Below are positions 1 through 6,361 of a DNA stretch of 31,146 nucleotides, one piece after another. A model generated the notes under the pieces. That model was given only the letters and a program-made list of their open reading frames with translations, was not told the origin of the DNA and searched no databases. The translations under genes were made by a program, and so were the position numbers. The stretch spans positions 1 to 31,146 of the forward strand of contig JAFWDF010000020.1 of assembly GCA_017534025.1 (NCBI GenBank). Reading direction: 5' to 3'. Positions within the stretch are counted from its first letter, which is position 1, and each line of letters opens with the position of its first letter. This DNA comes from Bacillota bacterium (lineage in GTDB: Bacteria > Bacillota > Clostridia > Peptostreptococcales > Anaerovoracaceae).

Positions 1-9
1 ATAAAAAAA

Positions 10-36
10 TTAGCACTCACCTGTTTAGAGTGCTAA
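10..36 (+). promoter_or_regulatory. CIRCE operator (HrcA binding site)
   Basis: A perfect CIRCE element: TTAGCACTC, nine spacer bases, GAGTGCTAA. HrcA binds this inverted repeat and represses class I heat-shock genes. Here it sits about 90 bases upstream of the hsp20 start and overlaps the -35 box of the promoter I infer at 24-52, so HrcA binding should block transcription of hsp20. Confidence 0.97.
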
Positions 37-52
37 CAACAGGGAATATATT
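24..52 (+). promoter_or_regulatory. Probable sigma-A promoter of hsp20
   Basis: TTTAGA (24-29), 17 bases, TATATT (47-52). The -35 box lies inside the right part of the CIRCE element, which is the usual geometry for HrcA repression. The assignment rests on consensus match and position only. Confidence 0.6.
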
Positions 53-127
53 ATCCGTAAGCAATAATGCTTAAAAAAACAAATAACCGGCACATGCAGC
101 CGGCCACAGATATAAGGAGGTTTTATC

Positions 128-583
128 ATGTTATCATTAACTACAAGAAACGCATATGTCCCAAGCTTTTTCGATGAAATGGACCGTCTGTTTGACAGAA
201 ACTTTTTCGGCAGATCCCCGTTCAATGCAGTAAATGAAATGAAGCCTGCAGCGATGAAGACCGATATCCGGGAAGAGGACGGCCTGTATCTCATGACCAT
301 GGATCTTCCGGGATTCAGCAAAGAAGATATCCGTGCAGAGCTGAAGGACGGCTATCTGACCATCCACGCGGAAAAGAAGGAAGAAAAAGAAGAAAATAAT
401 GAAAACGGCTATGTTGTTCGCGAAAGATATTCCGGTTCCTGCTCCAGAAGCTTCTTTGTAGGAGAACATGTGACAGAAGAAAACGTGAAGGCAGCATTCC
501 GCGACGGCGTACTGTCCCTGTCCTTCCCGAAGGAAGAGGAAAAGCTCTCTGAAAACACTACAAAGCTGATTGATATCGCATAA
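128..583 (+). CDS. Hsp20/alpha-crystallin small heat-shock protein
   Basis: This is an ATP-independent holdase chaperone of the cytoplasm, 151 residues, the usual length for bacterial Hsp20. The N-terminal arm contains FFDEMDRLFDR (about residues 14-24). The alpha-crystallin domain runs from about residue 44 (KTDIREEDG) through the DLPGFSKEDI segment to the GVLSLSFPK strand near residue 132. The C-terminal tail holds the I-x-I anchor (LIDIA) used for oligomer assembly. A strong ribosome site (AAGGAGG) lies just before ATG 128. The gene stands alone between the CIRCE-controlled promoter and a terminator at 629-667, so it should be heat-inducible through HrcA. Family assignment is firm. Paralogue naming (hsp18 or ibp type) is not possible from sequence alone. 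Confidence 0.95.
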   Translation: MLSLTTRNAYVPSFFDEMDRLFDRNFFGRSPFNAVNEMKPAAMKTDIREEDGLYLMTMDLPGFSKEDIRAELKDGYLTIHAEKKEEKEENNENGYVVRERYSGSCSRSFFVGEHVTEENVKAAFRDGVLSLSFPKEEEKLSENTTKLIDIA

Positions 584-628
584 GGAATAACCATTACAAG
601 CACCGCCTTTTACACCATAGAAGAACAA

Positions 629-667
629 AGAGGGTCGCCCGGAGGGGGCGGTCCTCTCATTTTTTTG
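629..667 (+). terminator. Intrinsic terminator after hsp20
   Basis: The arms AGAGGGTCGCCC (629-640) and GGGCGGTCCTCT (646-657) pair over 12 bases with G-U wobbles and are followed by CA and a run of T. It isolates hsp20 from the next gene. Confidence 0.85.
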
Positions 668-708
668 TATTTTTCGGTTTTTCCGCAAAAAGGTTTTGTC
701 TGTTCATG

Positions 709-714
709 TATAAT
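709..714 (+). promoter_or_regulatory. Possible -10 box upstream of thrH
   Basis: A consensus TATAAT lies at 709-714, about 65 bases before the thrH start. No convincing -35 box sits 16-18 bases upstream. A small hairpin (TTCGCG-ATTC-CGCGAA) follows in the leader. Weak call. Confidence 0.35.
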
Positions 715-777
715 ATATGTTGTTTTCGCGATTCCGCGAAGAAAAGCATTAACAGCCGATAAGAGGAGGAACCTTAT

Positions 778-1377
778 ATGAATATTGTCTGCCTGGATCT
801 GGAAGGGGTACTGGTGCCGGAAATCTGGATCGAGTTCGCCGAAGTGACCGGGATTGAAGAACTGAAGCGCACAACCCGCGACGAGCCGGATTACGATGTG
901 CTGATGAAGTACAGGATGGATATCCTGAAGGAACATGGCCTGGGCCTGAAAGAGATACAGGAAACTATCGAGAAGATGGATCCGCTGCCGGGTGCGAAGG
1001 AATTTCTGGATGCCCTTCGTGCACTGACGCAGGTTATCATTATCAGTGATACGTTTGAGCAGTTTGCGGCGCCGCTGATGAAGAAGCTGGGCTGGCCGAC
1101 CATTTTCTGCAATTCGCTGGAAGTGGCGGAAGACGGGATGCTGACCGGCCACATCATGCGCTGTGACAATTCCAAATATTCTACGGTCAAGGGGCTGCAG
1201 TCCATTGGATTTGATACGATTGCCAGCGGAGACAGTCACAATGACCTGGGCATGATTCGCGGCAGCAAAGCGGGATTCCTGTTCCGCAGCACGGACGAGA
1301 TTAAAAATGCAAATCCGGATATTCCGGCATACGAAACCTACGACGAACTGCTGGACGCCATTAAGGCAGTTCTCTGA
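778..1377 (+). CDS. thrH: ThrH-type HAD phosphatase (phosphoserine phosphatase / phosphoserine:homoserine phosphotransferase)
   Basis: This HAD-superfamily enzyme of 199 residues resembles the ThrH protein characterised in Pseudomonas, which dephosphorylates phosphoserine and can pass the phosphate to homoserine. The nucleophile motif near the N-terminus is CLDLEGVLVPEIW, with Asp7 as nucleophile. Glu9 replaces the usual second Asp, which is typical of ThrH. The substrate region reads TTRDEPDYDVLMKYR, HAD motif II is IIISDTF and motif IV is SGDSHNDLGM. The ATG at 778 follows a good AGGAGG. The gene is flanked by terminators on both sides, so it is probably monocistronic. A role in serine or threonine metabolism is inferred from the family. 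No other serine or threonine biosynthesis gene lies beside it. Confidence 0.88.
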   Translation: MNIVCLDLEGVLVPEIWIEFAEVTGIEELKRTTRDEPDYDVLMKYRMDILKEHGLGLKEIQETIEKMDPLPGAKEFLDALRALTQVIIISDTFEQFAAPLMKKLGWPTIFCNSLEVAEDGMLTGHIMRCDNSKYSTVKGLQSIGFDTIASGDSHNDLGMIRGSKAGFLFRSTDEIKNANPDIPAYETYDELLDAIKAVL

Positions 1378-1386
1378 TTCAGAAAA

Positions 1387-1427
1387 ACGGGCGCGCCTGA
1401 ACCGGCGTGCCCGTTCTTTATTTTTTG
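1387..1427 (+). terminator. Intrinsic terminator after thrH
   Basis: ACGGGCGCGCC (1387-1397) pairs with GGCGTGCCCGT (1403-1413) across a six-base loop, followed by TCTTTATTTTTT. Confidence 0.9.
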
Positions 1428-1543
1428 GCAGAATCGTCATGGATTCACCATATTTCAGTCATCGCTTCCTCAAATAGAACGATTACAATCGGTGCGAAAT
1501 GAAAATGAAAGCAGTTGAGCGGTGAAGAAAGCAGGTGAACAGG

Positions 1544-2263
1544 ATGCAGGCATCTTCCGCAAAGATTCTCCGGGAACCGGAGAACGTAACATTCCGGAAG
1601 GAATACAAGCACGAAATCAACCGGGGGGATTATCAGGTGATCCGTTCCAGGATGTCCCGCCTGACCGGGAAGGACCGTCATGCCGGGCCGGAAGGCCGGT
1701 ACCGGATTCGCAGTCTGTATTTTGATAATCTGTACGACAAGGCGCTTCTGGAAAAAGTGAACGGCCTGCGGAATAAGGAGAAATTCCGGATCCGTTTGTA
1801 TGATAATGACCGGTCGTTCATTCGCCTGGAAAAGAAGACGAAGATCGGCGGGGCAGGCTATAAAGTGTCTGCCCGTCTGACGGAAGAACAGTGCCGCAGT
1901 CTGCTGGCGGGGGATCTCAGCTGGATGCCGTACACGGGAGATCCGCTGATCATGGAGCTTTACGCCAAGATGCGTTACCAGCTTCTGAAACCGAAAACGG
2001 TGGTGGACTATGACCGGGAGCCGTTTGTGTACGGACCGGGCAATGTCCGGGTTACACTGGACAGCGATATCCGTACGGGCATACGGGCGGTGGATTTCCT
2101 GAATCCCGGGCTGCCGATGATGGCCACGCACATTCATCCGAAGATTATCCTGGAAGTCAAATTTGATGAATATCTTCCTTCCGTCATTAAAAATGCGGTG
2201 CGCGTGCCGGGCCGCAGAACCAGCAGTTTTTCAAAGTACGCAGTTTGCAGACAGTTCGACTGA
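1544..2263 (+). CDS. VTC-domain polyphosphate polymerase-like protein
   Basis: This 239-residue protein is made almost entirely of a VTC domain, the triphosphate-tunnel fold that in yeast Vtc4 makes polyphosphate from ATP. Typical charged tunnel segments are visible: FRKEYKHEIN near the N-terminus, RYRIRSLYFDN, KEKFRIRLYDND, FIRLEKKTK, then MRYQLLKPKTVVDYDREPF and a C-terminal HPKIILEVKFDEYLP. I chose ATG 1544 because AGGTGA lies five bases upstream; GTG 1535 is an in-frame alternative. The next gene, 27 bases on, encodes a DUF4956 membrane protein, the usual partner of bacterial VTC proteins. The product is therefore probably anchored at or feeding a membrane channel. Polyphosphate synthesis is inferred from the family, not shown. 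Confidence 0.85.
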   Translation: MQASSAKILREPENVTFRKEYKHEINRGDYQVIRSRMSRLTGKDRHAGPEGRYRIRSLYFDNLYDKALLEKVNGLRNKEKFRIRLYDNDRSFIRLEKKTKIGGAGYKVSARLTEEQCRSLLAGDLSWMPYTGDPLIMELYAKMRYQLLKPKTVVDYDREPFVYGPGNVRVTLDSDIRTGIRAVDFLNPGLPMMATHIHPKIILEVKFDEYLPSVIKNAVRVPGRRTSSFSKYAVCRQFD

Positions 2264-2290
2264 ACGGCATGATAATAAGGAGGCCGATCC

Positions 2291-2965
2291 ATGACATTTA
2301 ACGATATTTTCAAATCTTCTTTTCTCGAAAATGTGTCCGCTTTTTCCGTGACGGATACGCTGGTTGCCCTGTTGTTCAGTTTTCTGACAGGCATACTGAT
2401 TTTCCAGGTTTATAAGAAAACCTATAACGGCGTAATGTACTCCGGCAGTTTCGGCGTATCGCTGATTACCATGTCCATGATCACTTCTCTGGTCATCCTG
2501 GCGATCAGTTCCAACGTGGTGCTGTCGCTGGGCATGGTGGGTGCCCTGTCCATTGTCCGTTTCCGTACCGCGGTAAAGGATCCGCTGGATATCGCGTATC
2601 TGTTCTGGGCGATTTCAGAAGGCATTGTCATGGGGGCGGGAATGATCCCGCTGGGAATCATCGGCGCACTGGTGGTGGCCGCGATTCTGCTTGGTTTTTC
2701 CGGCAGGCAGTGCAGGGATAAGTCGTATATTCTGGTGCTGAACTGCGAGAGCGAGGAAGCGGAGCAGAATGCAGCCAGGCTGGCCGCGGAGGAGACGAAA
2801 AAGTGCCTGGTGAAATCCAAAACGGTATCGGCTGATAACATTGAACTGACCATGGAAGTCCGGCTGCCGAAGGAAAATGAAACGGAATTCGTGAACCGGG
2901 CGGCGGGAATCATCGGCGTGCGCGATGCGGTCCTGGTGAGCTATAACGGCGAATTTATGAGCTGA
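2291..2965 (+). CDS. DUF4956 family membrane protein
   Basis: This is a 224-residue integral membrane protein. About four hydrophobic segments lie between residues 20 and 140, including the conserved-looking stretch SLGMVGALSIVRFRTAVKDP and the segment AYLFWAISEGIVMGAG. A cytoplasmic tail of roughly 80 residues follows, with an alternating strand-helix pattern that looks ferredoxin-like. The ATG follows AAGGAGG. DUF4956 proteins are commonly encoded next to VTC-domain polymerases, exactly as here, so co-transcription and a joint role in polyphosphate handling are likely. Biochemical function is unknown. Its last bases overlap a promoter-like sequence for mntP. Confidence 0.85.
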   Translation: MTFNDIFKSSFLENVSAFSVTDTLVALLFSFLTGILIFQVYKKTYNGVMYSGSFGVSLITMSMITSLVILAISSNVVLSLGMVGALSIVRFRTAVKDPLDIAYLFWAISEGIVMGAGMIPLGIIGALVVAAILLGFSGRQCRDKSYILVLNCESEEAEQNAARLAAEETKKCLVKSKTVSADNIELTMEVRLPKENETEFVNRAAGIIGVRDAVLVSYNGEFMS

Positions 2966-2994
2966 TTGACCGGATCCGGAATATGCCTTATACT
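2966..2994 (+). promoter_or_regulatory. Probable promoter of mntP
   Basis: TTGACC (2966-2971), 17 bases, TATACT (2989-2994), close to consensus. The transcript would start near 3001, giving a leader of about 55 bases, which is too short for a yybP-ykoY manganese riboswitch. Confidence 0.65.
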
Positions 2995-3056
2995 GAAACG
3001 TAACGAATGGCGAAAGGAAGATGCGCTGCGTTCCGGGACAGGCATCGGGTTGATCA

Positions 3057-3620
3057 ATGAGTATATTTGAAATATTTCTGGTGGGTATCGGGCTGGCCAT
3101 GGACGCGTTTGCCGTGTCGGTCTGCAAGGGAATGGCCGTACAGCAGGTTACGCTCCGGCAGATGTGTTCGGCCGGTTTATGGTTCGGAGGCTTTCAGGCT
3201 CTCATGCCGCTGATCGGTTATTTTGCGGGCAGTGTGTTTACTTCGTATATTCAAAGGGTGGATCACTGGATTGCATTTATCCTGCTGAGTCTGATCGGCA
3301 TCAATATGATCCGCGAGGCTTTCTCGAAGGACGAACCGGAAGAGGACGATTCCTTTGCCCTGAAGACGATGTTTCTGATGGCGGTAGCCACCAGTATTGA
3401 TGCGCTGGCGGTAGGGGTGACCTTTTCATTCTTTTCGGTCAATATCTGGATGGCGGCGGCGGTCATCGGTGTGACTACCTTTGTACTGTCGGCCTGCGGC
3501 GTCCGCCTTGGCGCTGTGTTCGGACTGTTTCTCAAGTCCCGGGCAGAGATTCTGGGTGGAGGCATTCTTATTATCATCGGCCTGCGGGTTCTGCTGGAGC
3601 ACCTGGGGATTATCGGATAG
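3057..3620 (+). CDS. mntP: MntP-type manganese efflux pump
   Basis: A 187-residue protein with six predicted membrane segments, the standard length of MntP (formerly YebN). The two halves repeat a common motif: GIGLAMDAFAVS with Asp16 in helix 1 and VATSIDALAVG with Asp115 in helix 4. These acidic residues in the membrane are expected to carry Mn(II). An acidic cytoplasmic loop (KDEPEEDDSF, residues 91-100) joins the halves. The ribosome site before ATG 3057 is weak (only GGG near 3047), and an in-frame TGA lies three bases before the start. It has its own likely promoter at 2966. The export role is family knowledge. Placement next to polyphosphate genes suggests metal-phosphate homeostasis, which is inference. 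Confidence 0.93.
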   Translation: MSIFEIFLVGIGLAMDAFAVSVCKGMAVQQVTLRQMCSAGLWFGGFQALMPLIGYFAGSVFTSYIQRVDHWIAFILLSLIGINMIREAFSKDEPEEDDSFALKTMFLMAVATSIDALAVGVTFSFFSVNIWMAAAVIGVTTFVLSACGVRLGAVFGLFLKSRAEILGGGILIIIGLRVLLEHLGIIG

Positions 3621-3707
3621 TGCCGCTTCAGCCGCATTAGGGAGGAAGCCGGTTTCGGACGGTGAGGCGCGGAGCAGGTTCGTTTTTTGCAAAAGAAGGA
3701 GGACGGA

Positions 3708-4013
3708 ATGGATTTCAAGAAGGAAGAAGGACGCATCTATCTGGAAAATGAAGAAGGAAAAACTCTGGCAGAAGTGGTATTTCCGACCGGACCGGACGGT
3801 GTGGCGCTGATTACACATACGAAAGTGGATCCGTCCCTGCAGGGGCAGGGCGTGGCAGGCAAACTGATGGACGCAGTGGTGGAAGAGCTGCGGGCGAAGG
3901 GGCAGAAGACCCGGGCGACCTGCTGGTACGCAGTGGAATGGTTCGGGTACAATCCGGACAAGAAGGATGTGTATATCGAAGATCCGGATTACAATCCGAG
4001 CTGCAATCTCTGA
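3708..4013 (+). CDS. Small GNAT-like N-acetyltransferase (YjdJ-type)
   Basis: This 101-residue protein matches the compact Gcn5-related acetyltransferase family (PF14542-like, YjdJ). The acetyl-CoA pyrophosphate loop is visible as VDPSLQGQGVAGKL, followed by the helix MDAVVEELRAKGQKTRATCWYAVEWF. ATG 3708 is preceded by AAGAAGGAGG at good spacing. A further upstream in-frame TTG (3687) would add seven residues and is less likely. Substrate is unknown; these proteins usually have no assigned role. It follows mntP by 87 bases on the same strand with no terminator between, so it may share the mntP transcript. Confidence 0.85.
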   Translation: MDFKKEEGRIYLENEEGKTLAEVVFPTGPDGVALITHTKVDPSLQGQGVAGKLMDAVVEELRAKGQKTRATCWYAVEWFGYNPDKKDVYIEDPDYNPSCNL

Positions 4014-4057
4014 TCGGCGTTTATTCCGCAAAAAACAGAAATTATAAAAAATTGTTA

Positions 4058-4087
4058 TTGACACAGGGCCTGGTCGTGTAGTATTAT
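4058..4087 (+). promoter_or_regulatory. Promoter of tRNA-Leu
   Basis: A perfect -35 TTGACA (4058-4063) and TATTAT (4082-4087) with an 18-base spacer lie 15 bases before the mature tRNA start. Confidence 0.8.
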
Positions 4088-4102
4088 AAGCAAGTCAGTT
4101 GA

Positions 4103-4189
4103 GCACGTGTGGCGGAATTGGCAGACGCGCACGGTTCAGGTCCGTGTGGTTTAACAGCCGTGGAAGTTCGAATCTTCTCACGTGCACCA
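4103..4189 (+). tRNA. tRNA-Leu (anticodon CAG)
   Basis: This is an 87-base class II tRNA. The acceptor arms GCACGTG (4103-4109) and CACGTGC (4179-4185) pair perfectly, the discriminator is A, and CCA is encoded (4187-4189). The anticodon stem is CACGG/CCGTG with loop TTCAGGT, giving anticodon CAG at 4137-4139. The long variable arm and the GTTCGAATC T-loop fit leucine tRNA. It reads CUG codons, which are frequent in the surrounding genes. Confidence 0.97.
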
Positions 4190-4196
4190 GACTGAG

Positions 4197-4225
4197 AGCT
4201 ATCGCTTTTGCGGTAGCTTTTTTTT
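4197..4225 (+). terminator. Intrinsic terminator after tRNA-Leu
   Basis: AGCTATCGC (4197-4205) pairs with GCGGTAGCT (4210-4218), followed by a run of eight T. It begins only eight bases after the CCA end. Confidence 0.92.
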
Positions 4226-4235
4226 ATTCGTAATG

Positions 4236-4268
4236 ATGGTTCATCGCGGTTTGCCGGGGATGAACCAT
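4236..4268. repeat. Inverted repeat downstream of the tRNA terminator
   Basis: ATGGTTCATC (4236-4245) and GATGAACCAT (4259-4268) are perfect 10-base arms around a G-rich loop, followed on the plus strand by TTTTGATTTTTT. It may act as a second terminator or end reads from the minus-strand DUF937 gene. The rest of 4190-4475 carries no gene. Confidence 0.7.
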
Positions 4269-4374
4269 TTTGATTTTTTGAATATTCCATTTTGCGGGTA
4301 TTATTTCCCAGCGGCAGAAGGAGTCAGGCTCCAGCGGCTGTCGGAAGAGGTTTTCAGCTGATTCAAAGGCTGAT

Positions 4375-4457
4375 TGCCGGACAAACTGCGGCATTGAAGA
4401 AAGAAGTGTCCGGCAGAGCCGGACACTTGATAGCTGAATGTTTGAAATTGTCCGGCA
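4375..4457. repeat. Palindromic repeat element, copy 1
   Basis: An 83-base element. The ends are TGCCGGACAA (4375-4384) and TTGTCCGGCA (4448-4457), a perfect 10-base terminal inverted repeat. The centre is a perfect hairpin with arms AAGTGTCCGGC (4404-4414) and GCCGGACACTT (4418-4428). All four arms share GCCGGAC or its complement. Two relatives lie at 26618 and 26744. It sits 17 bases past the stop of the minus-strand DUF937 gene. Confidence 0.9.
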
Positions 4458-4474
4458 TGACAGCCGGCCGGGTT

Positions 4475-5068
4475 TTATTTCATCATCGAAAGAAGGGAAG
4501 AAATCAGCGCTGTGCCGTCCATTGCGCTCTGGGTCTGCTGCGGTTTGCCGCCGCCCAGAAGCTGGGACAGGAATCCGCCGCTGGAAGCCTGCGGTTTGCT
4601 GCCGCCGAACATGCCAACCAGATCGCCCAGATCGAATCCGTTGGATGCCTGCTGGGTGTTTGCGTGGCTGGTGGCAGCGGACAATCCGCTCATCAGGGCC
4701 GGTGCGAGGCTGCCGAGCGCGCTCTGGATCTGCGCCTGGTTGGCGCCGGTCTGCGAGGACAGATCATTTACAACGTTGGAATAATTGCCGCCGAGGATAT
4801 GCTGCAGAATTTTATTGCCGTCCTCTTTGTCGGCGTGCTGGATCTGCAGATTCATCGGTTTTGTGCTTGTGTGCTGCGACAGCGCATTGGAAAGAGAGGC
4901 AGCGCCTTCTTTGGACGAAGCGTTCTTCGTCAGAGCCTTAATGATGATCGGAAGAGCCAGCGGCAGCAGTTTGGCGATCTGTGCACTGGACAGGCCGGAT
5001 CTTTCAGAAAGAGAATCCACGGAAGCCTGGTCGTTCATCGCGCCGAATAACATGTCAAACAGATTCAT
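4475..5068 (-). CDS. DUF937 domain protein
   Basis: This 197-residue protein starts MNLFDMLFGAMNDQ and carries a DUF937 region of about residues 1-140: an N-terminal helical part (SGLSSAQIAKLLPLALPIIIKALTKNA), a spacer containing ILQHILGGNYSNVV, and NQAQIQSALGSLAPALMSGL. The tail (about 155-197) is rich in Gly, Ser and Gln, with GMFGG and LLGGGKPQQTQ, and ends in a short helix, ISSLLSMMK. I chose ATG at 5068 because AGGAGA lies close upstream; an in-frame ATG at 5107 has no such site. DUF937 proteins (YidB-like) have no established function. No signal peptide or membrane helix is evident. It lies downstream of rubrerythrin on the same strand, separated by that gene's terminator. Confidence 0.85.
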   Translation of the reverse strand: MNLFDMLFGAMNDQASVDSLSERSGLSSAQIAKLLPLALPIIIKALTKNASSKEGAASLSNALSQHTSTKPMNLQIQHADKEDGNKILQHILGGNYSNVVNDLSSQTGANQAQIQSALGSLAPALMSGLSAATSHANTQQASNGFDLGDLVGMFGGSKPQASSGGFLSQLLGGGKPQQTQSAMDGTALISSLLSMMK

Positions 5069-5170
5069 TTTTTTCTCCTGTTCCTGATAATAAAACGATA
5101 ACTGCACCGGTCATGAACAGATGGCAGGGATTCGCGGAAATATGACAGCGGCCCGTCTTCTGTTCAGAAT

Positions 5171-5205
5171 ATCAAAAGCGGCAGGGGGAAGCGCCCCCCT
5201 GCCGC
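5171..5205 (-). terminator. Intrinsic terminator of rubrerythrin
   Basis: On the minus strand an 11-base GC-rich stem (GCGGCAGGGGG paired with CCCCCTGCCGC; plus-strand arms 5178-5188 and 5195-5205) is followed by TTTTGAT. It lies 12 bases after the rubrerythrin stop. Confidence 0.85.
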
Positions 5206-5216
5206 CGGCGGTATCA

Positions 5217-5759
5217 TTAACCGAAATATCTTTCCAGCAGGCCCTTGAATGCCTTGCCGTGTCTCGCTTCGTCACGGGCCATTTCGTGAACGGTGTCGTG
5301 GATGGCATCCAGATTGAGTTCCTTAGCCTTCTTCGCGAGCATAGTTTTACCTTCTGTTGCGCCGTGTTCAGCGTCAACTCTCATTTCGAGATTCTTCTTT
5401 GTGCTGTCGGTGAGAACTTCGCCCAGCAGTTCCGCAAATTTCGCAGCATGTTCTGCTTCTTCGAAAGCAGCCTTTTCCCAGTACAGGCCGATTTCCGGAT
5501 ATCCTTCACGGAAAGCAACTCTGGACATAGCCAGATACATGCCGACTTCCGAACATTCGCCTTCAAAATTGGAACGGAGATCTGCCTTGATGTCTTCCGG
5601 AGCATCCGCTGCTATCCCTACAATGTGTTCCGCTGCCCAGGAGGAAGTGTCACCCTGGAGAACGAACTTATCAGCCGGAGCCTTGCATACTGGACATGCT
5701 TCAGGAGGAGCATCGCCTTCGTGAACGTAACCGCATACCTGACATACGTATTTTGCCAT
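5217..5759 (-). CDS. Reverse rubrerythrin (rubredoxin domain first)
   Basis: A 180-residue non-haem iron protein that reduces peroxide, and in clostridia also oxygen, in the cytoplasm. The rubredoxin iron site comes first: Cys6, Cys9 (YVCQVCGYVHEG) and Cys22, Cys25 (EACPVCKAP). The four-helix diiron domain follows, with EGECSEVGMY, FEEAEHAAKF and the final DEARHGKAF carrying Glu/His ligands. This rubredoxin-first order defines the reverse rubrerythrin group (revRbr or RubY of Clostridium). AAGGAGA precedes the ATG. It is read alone on the minus strand, with an AT-rich dyad at 5842-5863 in its upstream region and a strong terminator behind it. Electron donors are not encoded nearby. Confidence 0.95.
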   Translation of the reverse strand: MAKYVCQVCGYVHEGDAPPEACPVCKAPADKFVLQGDTSSWAAEHIVGIAADAPEDIKADLRSNFEGECSEVGMYLAMSRVAFREGYPEIGLYWEKAAFEEAEHAAKFAELLGEVLTDSTKKNLEMRVDAEHGATEGKTMLAKKAKELNLDAIHDTVHEMARDEARHGKAFKGLLERYFG

Positions 5760-5841
5760 TTGTTTCTCCTTTCAACCGCCGGATCGGGTCCGGCGACGGA
5801 CAGTGCAAAACGGTGCAGACCGTTCTGCAGAATGATTTGGT

Positions 5842-5863
5842 AATATTGAAATAATGCAATATT
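5842..5863. promoter_or_regulatory. AT-rich dyad upstream of rubrerythrin
   Basis: AATATTG (5842-5848), eight bases, CAATATT (5857-5863), perfect arms, about 85 bases upstream of the rubrerythrin start. It could be an operator for a redox or metal repressor, but the 7-8-7 spacing does not match a Fur/PerR box (7-1-7). No regulator is assigned. Confidence 0.4.
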
Positions 5864-5874
5864 TAATGTTGGTG

Positions 5875-5917
5875 CTTCCCTTCCGGCCGCCGGCCTGCGC
5901 TGGACGGAAAAGGGAAG
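5875..5917. repeat. Inverted repeat in the rubrerythrin-panB intergenic region
   Basis: CTTCCCTT (5875-5882) and AAGGGAAG (5910-5917) flank a GC-rich centre containing GGCCGCCGGCC. No T-run follows on either strand, so a terminator is unlikely. The 600-base region 5760-6361 between these divergent genes holds this repeat, the dyad at 5842, and the panB promoter and leader. I see no further gene in it. Confidence 0.5.
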
Positions 5918-6045
5918 TATATAGTGGATACCCGTTTTTCCCGAATCCTAACAGGAAGGAAAAAATTATATCCCACAAAATAATAACATATTAGAAGCGC
6001 CTAATGGAATAGTATTATTCAATTTTCGTCAGAGTCATTTTTTCG

Positions 6046-6074
6046 TTTACACAATATTAGTCTGATGATAAAAT
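6046..6074 (+). promoter_or_regulatory. Probable panB promoter
   Basis: TTTACA (6046-6051), 17 bases, TAAAAT (6069-6074). It lies 288 bases before the panB start, implying a long untranslated leader. Confidence 0.65.
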
Positions 6075-6080
6075 GTGGAT

Positions 6081-6355
6081 GGAAACGGGATCGTCTGCCG
6101 GCATACTGGTCCGTACAGATTCTGTTTCCGGCGGATGGTATTCCAGGAGTGGAAGCTATACCGGCAAGGGCCGAACCGCAGATGACAGGGCGGGTATCGG
6201 TGGTATTTTTGTCATATAGTTTACATTTCCGAGTAATACTGCAGCATCCGCGTTCCGCGGGAAGATCCGGAGGATGTTTCCGCAGACTGTTCCGGCAGCG
6301 GCTGGACGGGCAACGGCGGATGTTTCTTTATTTATTGTGAATGTAAAGGAGAAAA
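6081..6355 (+). promoter_or_regulatory. Long structured panB leader (possible cis-regulatory RNA)
   Basis: About 275 bases with no supported gene lie between the inferred promoter and panB. ATCGTCTGCCGG (6090-6101) can pair with CCGGCGGATGGT (6128-6139) over 12 bases including G-U pairs. GGAAAC (6081-6086) can instead pair with GTTTCC (6124-6129), which overlaps the right arm, so two mutually exclusive folds are possible. The pan RNA motif (Rfam RF01749) is known upstream of panB in Bacillota, but I cannot confirm a match by eye. Confidence 0.4.
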
Positions 6356-6361
6356 GTGAAA

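Noticed and set aside
2995..3056. Manganese riboswitch (yybP-ykoY) before mntP
   Set aside because: The leader after the likely promoter is only about 55 bases and lacks the paired domains needed.
4292..5050. Long plus-strand ORF covering the DUF937 gene
   Set aside because: It is antisense to a well-supported minus-strand gene, starts without a ribosome site and runs through the repeat element. It is a shadow of codon bias.
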